10,185 nt of DNA from JBFMAI01 sp964462635 (GTDB lineage Bacteria > Planctomycetota > Phycisphaerae > UBA1845 > Fen-1342), in NCBI GenBank assembly GCA_964462635.1, contig CAYWYJ010000134.1, positions 1 through 10,185 of the forward strand. Direction: 5' to 3'. The position numbers and the translations under genes are program-made. Below the pieces are notes generated by a model, which saw only the letters and a list, made by a program, of their open reading frames with translations, had not been told where the DNA came from and searched no databases. Shown one piece after another: positions 1 to 6,896 of the stretch; position 1 is the stretch's first letter; every line of letters starts with the position of its first letter.

Positions 1-1009
1 CCGCGCGGGTCATGTTGGGCGTGCAGGTCTCGTCGGCCTTGCAGCAGGCGCCGGGCATCTGGCCGCACAGCGGATCGAGGGTCGCACACGTGCCCGGGGT
101 GAACCGCCGGCCGGCCAGCGAGCAGATGAACTGATTGCTGCTTCCGTCGCAATTGCCGGACCAGTCATCGCAGCAGGCGCCGGGGACCATGGATCCGAAG
201 CAGTAGTGGATGTCATTCGTCTGCGCCGCGCCGCCCGTGGGATTGCTGTTCCAGTAGCGCCAGCACGCGCTGTTGCCCTCCTCGGCGGGGCCGAGGATGA
301 AGTAGCAGTCGCCACTGGCCTGCTCGGACGAGGCGATCGAGACCCAGCCCTTGCCGCCGACCAGCGCCGGGTTGAAGGGGGGGCTCAGGACCACGCCGAA
401 CTGATACCGGTCCGACGTCCCGCCGCCCGACCAGTTCAGGCTGCCGATGACGCGGGCGAACACGGGAACGACGTTGTCATACGTCGCCACGGGGCTTGTC
501 ACGTTCGGGACGCCGGCCGAGTCGGCGTAGAACTTGATCTGGAACTTGTGCGGCTTCACGCACTCGCCGTTCGGCGTCACCTTCGGGTTGGCATAGGCGC
601 CGTGGAAGGCGATGGCCGCGACGGACTGGGTGATGTTGGGCTCACCCGGGGGGGGGAAGCTCTCGCAAATGACGCGGCCCGACCCGTACGGCAGGTTCAC
701 GAACGTGATGTCGCTGTACTGCCACGTGCCGGCGGTCATCAGCGGGTTCTGCCCGCAGATGCTGGCCGCGGGGCACTTGCTGCCCGCGGCATCCTGGTTG
801 TCACCGTCCCCGTAGTACGGCTCGCTGAACGCGAACAAGTGGCCGTCGCCCTGATCGTCCAGCGTGGCCCGCGCCGCGGGCAGCGCCTGCTGAACGGCGG
901 CGTCGCGGACGGTCCGTTCAACCTGCAAGGGCACCGCGCTCCGGTCCGCCTGGGCCCACACCACGGTGGCACCCAGGAGGACGATACACAACAGACCCAC
1001 TTTCTTCAT
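1..1009 (-). CDS. Secreted Cys-rich protein with GACC modules, 3' end off window
   Basis: The frame is open for 336 codons from an ATG at 1009-1007 to the window edge, so the C-terminus is missing. A very strong ribosome binding site, GAAGGAGG (1024-1017), sits 7 bases before the ATG. Residues 1-21 form a signal peptide: two lysines, a hydrophobic core, then WAQA with cleavage likely after Ala19 or Ala21. Residues from about 50 to 275 form an extracellular-looking domain rich in Gly, Asn, Tyr and Trp that I do not recognise. From Gly277 a Cys-rich module begins with GACC and is repeated from Gly320, a spacing of 43 residues. From memory, such modules recur in exported planctomycete proteins; their function is not known to me. 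Product is inferred to be cell-surface or extracellular, possibly disulfide-stabilised. A 9-base C run in the coding strand (648-656) is read in frame on both sides. No function is assigned. Confidence 0.88.
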   Translation of the reverse strand, partial: MKKVGLLCIVLLGATVVWAQADRSAVPLQVERTVRDAAVQQALPAARATLDDQGDGHLFAFSEPYYGDGDNQDAAGSKCPAASICGQNPLMTAGTWQYSDITFVNLPYGSGRVICESFPPPGEPNITQSVAAIAFHGAYANPKVTPNGECVKPHKFQIKFYADSAGVPNVTSPVATYDNVVPVFARVIGSLNWSGGGTSDRYQFGVVLSPPFNPALVGGKGWVSIASSEQASGDCYFILGPAEEGNSACWRYWNSNPTGGAAQTNDIHYCFGSMVPGACCDDWSGNCDGSSNQFICSLAGRRFTPGTCATLDPLCGQMPGACCKADETCTPNMTRA

Positions 1010-1030
1010 AACGTGTCCTCCTTCAAACAA

Positions 1031-1071
1031 CGCACTACGTGCGAACATGGCGCGGTCTGCAACCAGACCGC
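1031..1071 (-). other. Two hairpins in the presumed 5' UTR of the secreted-protein gene
   Basis: A 5-bp stem with a 3-base loop (1031-1043, CGCAC/GTGCG) lies just upstream of the ribosome binding site. A perfect 8-bp stem with a 4-base loop (1052-1071, GCGGTCTG/CAGACCGC) lies 27 bases behind the GAAGGAGG. Both would form in the message of the minus-strand gene if transcription starts upstream of 1071. No U tract follows, so they are not intrinsic terminators. They could affect message stability or translation; this is inference. Confidence 0.5.
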
Positions 1072-1090
1072 CTCACAGCGAAACCCGCGC

Positions 1091-1131
1091 CCGGCCGGTC
1101 CGGAACGCTCCGGACATACTCAGCCGGCCGG
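1091..1131. repeat. Nested inverted repeat (cruciform-like)
   Basis: GTCCGGA (1098-1104) and TCCGGAC (1109-1115) form a perfect 7-bp stem around a 4-base loop. Outside it, two copies of the self-complementary CCGGCCGG (1091-1098 and 1124-1131) can pair with each other. No mobile-element gene is associated. Confidence 0.5.
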
Positions 1132-1178
1132 AACCTACATTCCCATTTTTCGTCCATTCCCCACCCCGTGTGCGGAAC

Positions 1179-1196
1179 GCGCACGAAATCGTGCGC
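1179..1196. promoter_or_regulatory. Perfect 18-bp palindrome, possible operator
   Basis: GCGCACGA (1179-1186) and TCGTGCGC (1189-1196) are exact inverted repeats around AA. The total length and dyad symmetry suit a dimeric regulator. It lies about 170 bases upstream of the secreted-protein gene, but I see no convincing promoter boxes next to it, so the role is uncertain. Confidence 0.3.
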
Positions 1197-1647
1197 GGCG
1201 CGCGCCGTCTCCCCCACCCGGGCGCAGACGTTGCGCTCACGCGCGCGGCACATCGCGGCCCCCCCCGGCCCCCGAGGCTTGGCGACGTACCCAGCCCGCC
1301 CCGAAGCCGTCGCCCGACGCCGTAGCGCCGGTGCCAGGGGGGTGCGGACCGATGCCGGTCGAAGAGCAATCCGAACGAAGCACTCCACAAGAGCCTCGTC
1401 TGTGTGGCGTTGGCAATCCCCGTGGGTATCCCGGGCTCTCCGTACAAACCAGCACGAGATCACGGCGCGCGTTATCGGTCCCAGCGCGCCCTTCTTCCAA
1501 CTCCACAGCTCTTTCTATCGAGGTGCCGCCGTCGAGTCAATACCTGCTCTCCGAAAACCGCTGCACGCCGCCCGGAACAGCGCGAGCCGTGGCCCCCGCC
1601 TCGACCGGAACTGCTCCCGCTGAATGGGTATTCACGGTCGTGCGACA

Positions 1648-1725
1648 CGGGAGGGCGAGGCTGTCTCCTGCGGCGACCCTGCCGGCCTGCCGAGCCGCGG
1701 CTCGCCGGGAGGCTCGCCCTCCCGG
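1648..1725. repeat. Compound palindromic intergenic element (REP-like)
   Basis: The arms CGGGAGGGCGAG (1648-1659) and CTCGCCCTCCCG (1713-1724) are exact 12-bp inverted repeats. Between them lies a perfect 14-bp palindrome, CGAGCCGCGGCTCG (1691-1704). The right arm can instead fold locally: CCGGGAGG (1705-1712) pairs with CCTCCCGG (1718-1725) around 5 bases. So the element has two mutually exclusive folds. From memory, similar strings are dispersed in planctomycete genomes; copy number here cannot be judged from one window. Confidence 0.6.
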
Positions 1726-1852
1726 TTGGCGCCCCATGATCCTGAATACCTGTCTATGACGCCCACGCGATCGCCCGCGAGGATCTCCCACGCCGAAGAG
1801 GGGGCGCCGACGACTCGGACGCCGCGCCGCCCAAGCCGGCCGCGAGCCGGGG

Positions 1853-1881
1853 TTGCGGCGATAGAGCGAGGATGCTATAAA
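1853..1881 (+). promoter_or_regulatory. Probable housekeeping promoter of acs
   Basis: TTGCGG (1853-1858) and TATAAA (1876-1881) are separated by exactly 17 bases. The -10 box matches TATAAT in 5 of 6 positions; the -35 keeps TTG. The predicted start is near 1888, giving a leader of about 220 bases before the acs ATG. The region is otherwise very GC-rich, so the AT-containing -10 stands out. Confidence 0.5.
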
Positions 1882-1934
1882 GCCGGTTCTGCCGGGGGAG
1901 CGGCGATCGAGGTGGTTTGCGCGCAGGCGGCAGA

Positions 1935-1964
1935 AGGCGTGACACGCCGGGGTGCAGGCGTGAC
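1935..1964 (+). promoter_or_regulatory. Direct repeats in the acs leader
   Basis: AGGCGTGAC occurs at 1935-1943 and again at 1956-1964, a 21-base period (two helical turns). The first copy also forms a small dyad, GGCGT-GAC-ACGCC (1936-1948). This could be a regulator site about 50 bases after the predicted transcription start, or chance in GC-rich DNA. Confidence 0.25.
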
Positions 1965-2003
1965 GCGGCGAGTCTGTCGGCCGATTTGTTCCAGCGTTCG
2001 TTC

Positions 2004-2022
2004 GTCGCCGCCGAGCGGCGAC
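2004..2022 (+). other. Hairpin in the acs leader
   Basis: GTCGCCGC (2004-2011) and GCGGCGAC (2015-2022) form a perfect 8-bp stem with a CGA loop, about 88 bases before the acs start. No U tract follows, so it is not a standard terminator. Confidence 0.4.
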
Positions 2023-2109
2023 TGCGCCCCGCGAAGACGGGCGTCGGCATCGGCGGCGAACGTGGCACGGTGATGATGCCGGCACGGAGCCGGCCAGCAG
2101 GAGACGATC

Positions 2110-4086
2110 ATGGCGCACGAGAAGATGACGGATTCGGGCAGCGGCGAGCGGATGTTCAGTCCGCCGGCGAGTTTCGCCAAGAAGGCCCACGTGAAGTCGA
2201 TGGACGAGTACAAGAAGATGTACGAGCGCTCCATCAAGGACCCCGAGGGCTTCTGGGGCGAGGTCGCCAACGGCTTCTACTTCAAGCAGAAGTGGAACAA
2301 GGTCCGCGAGTACGAGTGGAAAGACAAGATCACCGTCAAGTGGTTCGTCGGCGCCAAGACGAACATGTCCTACAACTGCCTCGACCGGCACCTGGAGAAG
2401 CGCGGCAATCAGGTCGCCATCCTGTGGGAAGGCAACGAACCCGGCGAAGAGGCAAAGCTCACCTACAAGCAGCTCCACACCGAGGTCTGCAAGTTCGCCA
2501 ACGTGCTGAAGAAGTTCGGCGTCAAGAAGGGCGACCGCGTCACGATCTACATGCCGATGATCCCCGAGTTGCCCATCGCCATGCTGGCATGCACCCGTAT
2601 CGGCGCGATCCACTCGATCGTCTTCGGCGGGTTCTCGCCGGACTCGTTGTCGGACCGCATCGTCGACTCCAAGTGCGAGGTGCTAGTCACCACCGACGGC
2701 GTCTATCGCGGCGCCAAGGCGGTCACGCTCAAGGCCAACGCCGACCAGGCGATGGACCTGGCGGCCAAGCAAGGCGTGAACATCAAGCACTGTGTCGTGT
2801 TCAGGCGCGTCGGCGACAAGGTGAACACCGCCATGAAGTCCGGCCGCGACCACTGGTGGCACGACGTGATGAAGGACGCGTCGCCCCAGTGCGAGTGCGA
2901 GTGGATGGACGCCGAAGACCCCCTGTTCATGCTCTACACCTCCGGCTCCACGGGCAAGCCCAAGGGCGTGCTGCACACGACCGCCGGCTACATGGTCTTC
3001 ACGGCCTTCAGCCACAAGGTGATTTTCGACTACCACGACGGGGACATCTTCTGGTGCACGGCGGACATCGGCTGGGTGACCGGGCACAGCTACATCGTCT
3101 ACGGCCCGCTGTGCAACGGGGCCACGACGGTCATGTTCGAGGGCATTCCGACGTACCCCAACCCCGGCCGGTTCTGGGACACGGTCGACAAGCACAAGGT
3201 CAACCAGTTCTACACCGCCCCCACCGCCATCCGCGCCCTGATGCGCGAGGGCGAGCAGTGGGTCGACAAGCACGATCTGTCCAGCCTGCGGCTGCTCGGC
3301 TCGGTCGGCGAGCCCATCAACCCCGAAGCATGGATGTGGTACCACAAGCACGTCGGCCGCGAGCGTTGCCCCATCGTCGATACGTGGTGGCAGACCGAAA
3401 CCGGCGGCATCCTCATCACCCCTCTGCCCGGTGCCATCCCCACCAAGCCCGGCTCGGCCACGCTGCCGTTCTTCGGCGTCAAGCCTGCCATCATCGACGA
3501 GCAGGGGCGGATCGTCGAAGGGCCGGCGTCCGGCGCCCTGTTCATTCTGGAGCCGTGGCCGGGCATCATGCGGACTGTCTACGGCCAGCACGAACGCTTC
3601 AAGGAGACCTACTTCAGCCGCGTCCCCGGCTACTACTTCACCGGCGACGGTTGCCGGCGCGATGAAGACGGCTACTACTGGATCACCGGCCGCATCGACG
3701 ACGTGATCAACGTCTCGGGCCACCGGCTCGGCACGGCCGAGGTCGAAAGCGCCCTGGTGTCGCACCCCGCGGTGGCCGAGGCGGCGGTCGTCGGGTACCC
3801 GCACGACCTGAAGGGGCAGGGCATTTACGCCTACGTCACGCTCAAGGTCGGCCAGGAGTACACCGACGCGCTGAAGAAGGAGCTGGTCAACCACGTGCGC
3901 AAGGAGATCGGCCCCATCGCGACGCCCGACGTGATCCACTGGGCACCGGGCCTGCCGAAGACGCGCAGCGGCAAGATCATGCGGCGGATTCTGCGCAAGA
4001 TCGCCGAGAACCAGATTGATCAGATTGGCGACACCTCGACCCTCGCCGATCCGAACGTGGTGGAGAATCTGATCAAGAATCGCTAG
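2110..4086 (+). CDS. acs: Acetyl-CoA synthetase (AMP-forming)
   Basis: 658 residues, close to the roughly 650 of bacterial Acs. The cytosolic enzyme makes acetyl-CoA from acetate, ATP and CoA through an acetyl-adenylate. Adenylate-forming motifs appear in order: the phosphate-binding loop YTSGSTGKPKG (276-286); WWQTETGG (426-433), whose tryptophan region shapes the small acyl pocket in the family; YFTGDG (509-514); the hinge region GRIDDVINVSGHR (527-539); and PKTRSGKIMRR (616-626), where Lys622 is the catalytic lysine controlled by acetylation in characterised Acs proteins. AGGAG (2099-2103) lies 6 bases before the ATG. The N-terminus also matches the family, with a YKKMYERSIKDPEGFW-type segment near residue 35. 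The adjacent carrier suggests uptake and activation of a short monocarboxylate. A propionyl-CoA synthetase is the main alternative; I favour acetate. Confidence 0.96.
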   Translation: MAHEKMTDSGSGERMFSPPASFAKKAHVKSMDEYKKMYERSIKDPEGFWGEVANGFYFKQKWNKVREYEWKDKITVKWFVGAKTNMSYNCLDRHLEKRGNQVAILWEGNEPGEEAKLTYKQLHTEVCKFANVLKKFGVKKGDRVTIYMPMIPELPIAMLACTRIGAIHSIVFGGFSPDSLSDRIVDSKCEVLVTTDGVYRGAKAVTLKANADQAMDLAAKQGVNIKHCVVFRRVGDKVNTAMKSGRDHWWHDVMKDASPQCECEWMDAEDPLFMLYTSGSTGKPKGVLHTTAGYMVFTAFSHKVIFDYHDGDIFWCTADIGWVTGHSYIVYGPLCNGATTVMFEGIPTYPNPGRFWDTVDKHKVNQFYTAPTAIRALMREGEQWVDKHDLSSLRLLGSVGEPINPEAWMWYHKHVGRERCPIVDTWWQTETGGILITPLPGAIPTKPGSATLPFFGVKPAIIDEQGRIVEGPASGALFILEPWPGIMRTVYGQHERFKETYFSRVPGYYFTGDGCRRDEDGYYWITGRIDDVINVSGHRLGTAEVESALVSHPAVAEAAVVGYPHDLKGQGIYAYVTLKVGQEYTDALKKELVNHVRKEIGPIATPDVIHWAPGLPKTRSGKIMRRILRKIAENQIDQIGDTSTLADPNVVENLIKNR

Positions 4087-4128
4087 GTCTGCGAATAAGC
4101 GAAGCGTCTGTTTCGCCCGCGATCGGCC

Positions 4129-4153
4129 GCGGGGCGTCGGCGCGGCGCCCCGC
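4129..4153 (+). terminator. GC-rich hairpin after acs, possible terminator
   Basis: GCGGGGCG (4129-4136) and CGCCCCGC (4146-4153) form a perfect 8-bp stem with a 9-base loop, 42 bases after the acs stop. No T run follows, so termination may be partial or the hairpin may only protect the message end; read-through into the carrier gene is possible. Confidence 0.35.
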
Positions 4154-4241
4154 AGTCGGCCTGTTCGTACCCGGTCGATCGACTCACGAGCCTCTCAAAT
4201 CGTGCTCGCGCCCGGTACGCGCCGGACCCAGGAGATTACGC

Positions 4242-5678
4242 ATGACGAAGCTCACGCCGCCGCCGATGGCCCCTGAACGACCTCCGGCCCCGCCCACGCC
4301 CGTCGCAGCGCCGCCCACCGCCATGAACCGCTGGTGGGTCGTGCTGGGCGCGATCCTGATTCAACTGTGCTTGGGCGCTATCTACGCCTGGTCGGTATTC
4401 ACTCCGTCGCTGAAAGCCGAGCCCTTCCGCTTCTCCACCGAGCGGACCCAGTGGATCTTCTCCATCGGCCTGGCCACCTTCGCGGTCGTCATGGTCTTGG
4501 CGGGCAAGTGGCAGGCCCGCTCCGGCCCCACGATCGTGGCCCGGATTGGCGGCATCGTCCTTGGCGTGGGGTATGTTCTGGGCGGCCTCGCGAGTCGGAC
4601 CCTGACCGGGGATACCGCGTTCTGGGCCCTGCTCGTCACGGTCGGTTTGATTGGCGGGGCCGGCATCGGCCTCGCCTACGTGGTGCCGATCGCCGTGGGG
4701 GTCAAGTGGTTCCCCGATCGCAAGGGCATGATCACCGGGCTGGCCGTGGCCGGCTTCGGTTTCGGCGCCCTCATTTGGATCTACCTCGGCCAGGGGCTCC
4801 CCGATTGGACGGGCATCAAGACCACCGGCCTGATCAAAACGATGGGGTTGGCCAACGTCTTCCTCACCTACGGGATCGCCTTCTTCGTCCTCGTGCTGGT
4901 CGGCTCCATCTGGATGAAGAACCCGCCGGAAGGCTGGCAGCCGCCGGGGTGGAGGGCCGCACGGCCGGGACAGGCCGGGCCGGCCGGCGCCACGGTGCAT
5001 TTCGAGTCCGGCCAGATGCTGGCCACCGCCCAATTCTACATGCTTTGGTTCATGTTCATCGTGGGCGCCCTCGCGGGGCTCATGGTCATTGGGATCATCA
5101 AGCTCTTCGGGATCGACGCGCTCCAGGCCCGCGCCGGCCTGACGCTGGAACAAGCCTCGGTCACGGCCGGCACGGCGATGGCCCTGTTTTACGCCCTCGC
5201 CAATGGTCTCGGTCGCATCGTGTGGGGCATGCTCTCCGACCGCCTCGGCCGAAAGCTCTCGCTGGTCCTGATGCTCGGCATCCAGGGTGTCGTCATGCTG
5301 GTGTTCTTCCACATGGGAGGGCACCGCGGCTTGCTCTTCCTGGGCGCCGCGCTGATCGGCTTCAACTTCGGCGGCAACTTCGCCCTCTTCCCCGCGGCGA
5401 CGGCCGACTATTTCGGCAACCGCAACGTCGGCAAGAACTACGGCTGGATGTTCACGGCGTACGGCGTCGGCGGCATCGTGGGGCCGATCATGGCCGGCAA
5501 GTTCAGTGATGCGGGCGCGGCGGCGGTCCAGGCGGCCGCCACCGAGGCGGACAAGCTGGCCGCCGCCCTCAACGCTTGGTTCCCCGCGTTCATCATCGCG
5601 GGTGTCGCCTGTCTCGTCGCGGCCGTGGTCGGCCTGGCCTTGCGGGCCCCGCGACCGCCGCGGGCCGCGGCTGTGTGA
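4242..5678 (+). CDS. MFS transporter, OFA (oxalate/formate antiporter) type
   Basis: 478 residues with about 12 membrane helices (roughly 31-54, 69-87, 100-118, 128-150, 160-182, 205-224, 264-288, 308-330, 338-357, 362-385, 399-419, 447-467). OFA-type features are the first-helix GAIYAWSVFTPSL (45-57), KWFPDRKG (155-162) after helix 4, the central-loop NPPEGWQPPGW (227-237), and GMLSDRLGRK (329-338), the MFS loop motif between helices 8 and 9. The N-terminal 27 residues are Pro/Ala-rich and probably cytoplasmic. AGGAG (4230-4234) lies 7 bases before the chosen ATG; a second in-frame Met28 precedes helix 1 directly. OFA members move small mono- or dicarboxylates such as oxalate, formate or pyruvate. 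The position 155 bases after acs suggests acetate or a similar acid, but substrate is inference. Confidence 0.9.
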   Translation: MTKLTPPPMAPERPPAPPTPVAAPPTAMNRWWVVLGAILIQLCLGAIYAWSVFTPSLKAEPFRFSTERTQWIFSIGLATFAVVMVLAGKWQARSGPTIVARIGGIVLGVGYVLGGLASRTLTGDTAFWALLVTVGLIGGAGIGLAYVVPIAVGVKWFPDRKGMITGLAVAGFGFGALIWIYLGQGLPDWTGIKTTGLIKTMGLANVFLTYGIAFFVLVLVGSIWMKNPPEGWQPPGWRAARPGQAGPAGATVHFESGQMLATAQFYMLWFMFIVGALAGLMVIGIIKLFGIDALQARAGLTLEQASVTAGTAMALFYALANGLGRIVWGMLSDRLGRKLSLVLMLGIQGVVMLVFFHMGGHRGLLFLGAALIGFNFGGNFALFPAATADYFGNRNVGKNYGWMFTAYGVGGIVGPIMAGKFSDAGAAAVQAAATEADKLAAALNAWFPAFIIAGVACLVAAVVGLALRAPRPPRAAAV

Positions 5679-5696
5679 GGCTCGGCCAGCCGGTAA

Positions 5697-5750
5697 CCGC
5701 GCGGGCCGCGAATGGCCGGGACCCGAAATGGCCGGGTTGGGGCCGCGCGG
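5697..5750 (+). terminator. Imperfect GC hairpin with internal direct repeat after the carrier gene
   Basis: CCGCGCGGGCC (5697-5707) can pair with GGCCGCGCGG (5741-5750) with one bulged base. The large loop holds two copies of AATGGCCGGG (5711-5720 and 5727-5736), 16 bases apart. It lies just after the stop at 5678. There is no T tract, so the terminator call is weak. Confidence 0.25.
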
Positions 5751-5790
5751 GCGCGCGCCATCCCGTCGCGGGACCGCGCAAGGTTCGGGC

Positions 5791-5820
5791 TTGAAGTCTG
5801 CCCGGGCGATCCGCTACCAT
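5791..5820 (+). promoter_or_regulatory. Possible promoter of the small anchored-protein gene
   Basis: TTGAAG (5791-5796) and TACCAT (5815-5820) are 18 bases apart, each matching the housekeeping consensus in 4 of 6 positions. The predicted start near 5827 leaves a leader of about 95 bases before the ATG at 5922. Confidence 0.35.
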
Positions 5821-5921
5821 GACTTTGCGGTGGCGGATGGGGCCATGTCAGCTCGTAGCGCACCGTCCGGGTGGGCGGTGTACATCGCTCCCGGGCCGTC
5901 CACACGGGAGGAGGATCCGCA

Positions 5922-6350
5922 ATGGTTCGGGCGATCGTCATCATCTTGGTGGTGGCCGGTCTTGTGCTGTTCCTGGCGTTCAAGTATGGGGGGATTGCGT
6001 CGTTCGACCCGACGGCTGAGGGCGAGGCGTTCAAGGCCAAGCTGGCCCCCGGCATGACCTGGCAGCAGGTGGCGGCGCTCTATGCCCCCAAGAAGTACAG
6101 CGTGTACTACGAGTACACTCACAAGGTGGGCGGAAACGAATTCGTCGAGCTCCGGACGACCGCCCCGACGGTTTTTGACGAAGCCCACCTCGCGCAGCGG
6201 CTCAAGGCCGGCGAAATGCCGCACGGCTTTCAATTTGCGTACCACTTCTCCGCGCAGTGTTCATTCGCGGTAACGTTCGACCAGGCCGGCGTGCTCTCGG
6301 AGGTGGTTGACACCCTGACCATGGCCGACTTGCTGCAGACGCGGAAGTAG
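5922..6350 (+). CDS. Small membrane-anchored protein, BamE/SmpA-like pattern
   Basis: 142 residues. The start is placed at the ATG at 5922 because GGAGGAGG (5907-5914) lies 7 bases ahead and the protein then opens with a clean membrane anchor (residues 3-21). An in-frame ATG at 5871 would add 17 residues that do not resemble a signal. The rest is likely periplasmic. Residues 44-59 (GMTWQQVAALYAPKKY) resemble the G-M-T-x-x-Q-V helix of the BamE/SmpA and related small beta-lactamase-inhibitor-like folds, and residues 114-129 (SFAVTFDQAGVLSEVV) look like the closing strand pair 'F-D-x-x-G-x-L' of that fold. There is no lipobox, unlike true BamE, so I infer a fold and not a role in outer-membrane protein assembly. 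It probably shares a message with the gene 42 bases downstream. Confidence 0.8.
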   Translation: MVRAIVIILVVAGLVLFLAFKYGGIASFDPTAEGEAFKAKLAPGMTWQQVAALYAPKKYSVYYEYTHKVGGNEFVELRTTAPTVFDEAHLAQRLKAGEMPHGFQFAYHFSAQCSFAVTFDQAGVLSEVVDTLTMADLLQTRK

Positions 6351-6357
6351 GCGTTCC

Positions 6358-6374
6358 GACCGCGAACCGCGGTC
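6358..6374 (+). other. Intercistronic hairpin
   Basis: GACCGCG (6358-6364) and CGCGGTC (6368-6374) form a perfect 7-bp stem with an AAC loop in the 42-base gap between two genes. It ends 7 bases before the next ribosome binding site, so it could tune translation or stability of the second gene. There is no T tract. Confidence 0.35.
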
Positions 6375-6392
6375 CCCCACCGGAGCGACGTC

Positions 6393-6896
6393 GTGCTGAA
6401 CGAGCCGGTCGGCTTCGAAAACGAACCGGATGACGACTGGACCCCGACGATCGGTCTGCGGCGTGGGCTCGTCGTCGGCCTGTGCGTTGGCCTGGTCATG
6501 GCGGCGGGCCTGGCCATCGTGGCCCGCCATCTCCCACTCATTCTGCTGCCGCTCTGGCTGCGGGGGCCGCTGGCCTTTGCCCTGGCGTACCTGTTGTGTG
6601 GCCTGATCGAGCGGGCGGCCGGGATGTCGGACGGGCGCTGCGTCCTGCTGGCCGTCGGGATCACGGCGGCCGTCCTGGTCTCGAACCACGTCGTCCTCGC
6701 CGCCGCGGTCGTTCTGCCGGGGGAGGCCGTGAAGTCATCGTGGATGTTCCCACTCAATATCATGGCGGGTCACTTTGCGCCGGTCACGCGGGACTTCTCC
6801 GGGAGGCTCTGGCTGCACCCCTACGTGCTCGCGGGAGTCAATGTGGCCCCCGTGACGGCGGCGGGCGCGTTTCTGGCGGCCCTGAAGCGCCGTTAG
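6393..6896 (+). CDS. Multi-helix membrane protein of unknown function
   Basis: 167 residues from a GTG start at 6393; GGAG (6382-6385) lies 7 bases ahead and no ATG offers an alternative. An acidic N-terminal tail (residues 1-20, with EPDDD) is followed by hydrophobic stretches at about 23-44, 47-75 (possibly two short helices), 83-109 and 143-164, and a basic end (KRR). By the positive-inside rule the tails could both be cytoplasmic. A Gly/Pro-containing segment around 110-142 would form the longest loop. I recognise no family motif. The gene follows the small anchored-protein gene by 42 bases and is probably co-transcribed. Its stop overlaps that of the convergent acyl carrier protein gene. 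Confidence 0.78.
   Translation: MLNEPVGFENEPDDDWTPTIGLRRGLVVGLCVGLVMAAGLAIVARHLPLILLPLWLRGPLAFALAYLLCGLIERAAGMSDGRCVLLAVGITAAVLVSNHVVLAAAVVLPGEAVKSSWMFPLNIMAGHFAPVTRDFSGRLWLHPYVLAGVNVAPVTAAGAFLAALKRR

Larger units (their letters stand above)
1010..2109. other. 1.1-kb apparently non-coding interval between divergent genes
   Basis: Several open frames cross this interval on both strands, but their translations are rich in Arg, Pro and Ala without recognisable motifs. None combines a good ribosome binding site with a plausible protein. What the interval does hold: perfect hairpins close upstream of the secreted-protein gene (1031-1196), a compound palindromic element (1648-1725), and a promoter followed by a roughly 220-base leader in front of acs (1853-2109). 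I see nothing supportable between about 1200 and 1640. Confidence 0.6.

Noticed and set aside
1035..1463. Possible small genes in the 1.1-kb gap, on both strands
   Set aside because: Several overlapping frames of similar length exist on both strands, all Arg/Pro-rich, none with a convincing start site or motif.
206..1759. Long open frame on the plus strand (517 codons)
   Set aside because: It lies antisense to the secreted-protein gene, then runs through hairpins and the palindromic element; its translation is Arg/Ala/Pro-rich without motifs or a ribosome binding site.
1537..2613. Open frame on the minus strand (358 codons)
   Set aside because: It overlaps the start of acs, the promoter and the palindromic element, and reads as a low-complexity antisense of acs; GC-rich codon bias explains its length.
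1917..3665. Open frame on the plus strand (582 codons) in another frame of acs
   Set aside because: Translation is Arg/His/Gly-rich and overlaps the unmistakable acs frame.
4236..5324. Open frame on the minus strand opposite the carrier gene
   Set aside because: Translation is His/Asp/Glu/Gly-rich, a known signature of the antisense of a hydrophobic GC-rich gene.
5871..5921. N-terminal extension of the small anchored protein from an ATG at 5871
   Set aside because: The ATG at 5922 has a far better ribosome binding site and puts the membrane anchor at the N-terminus.
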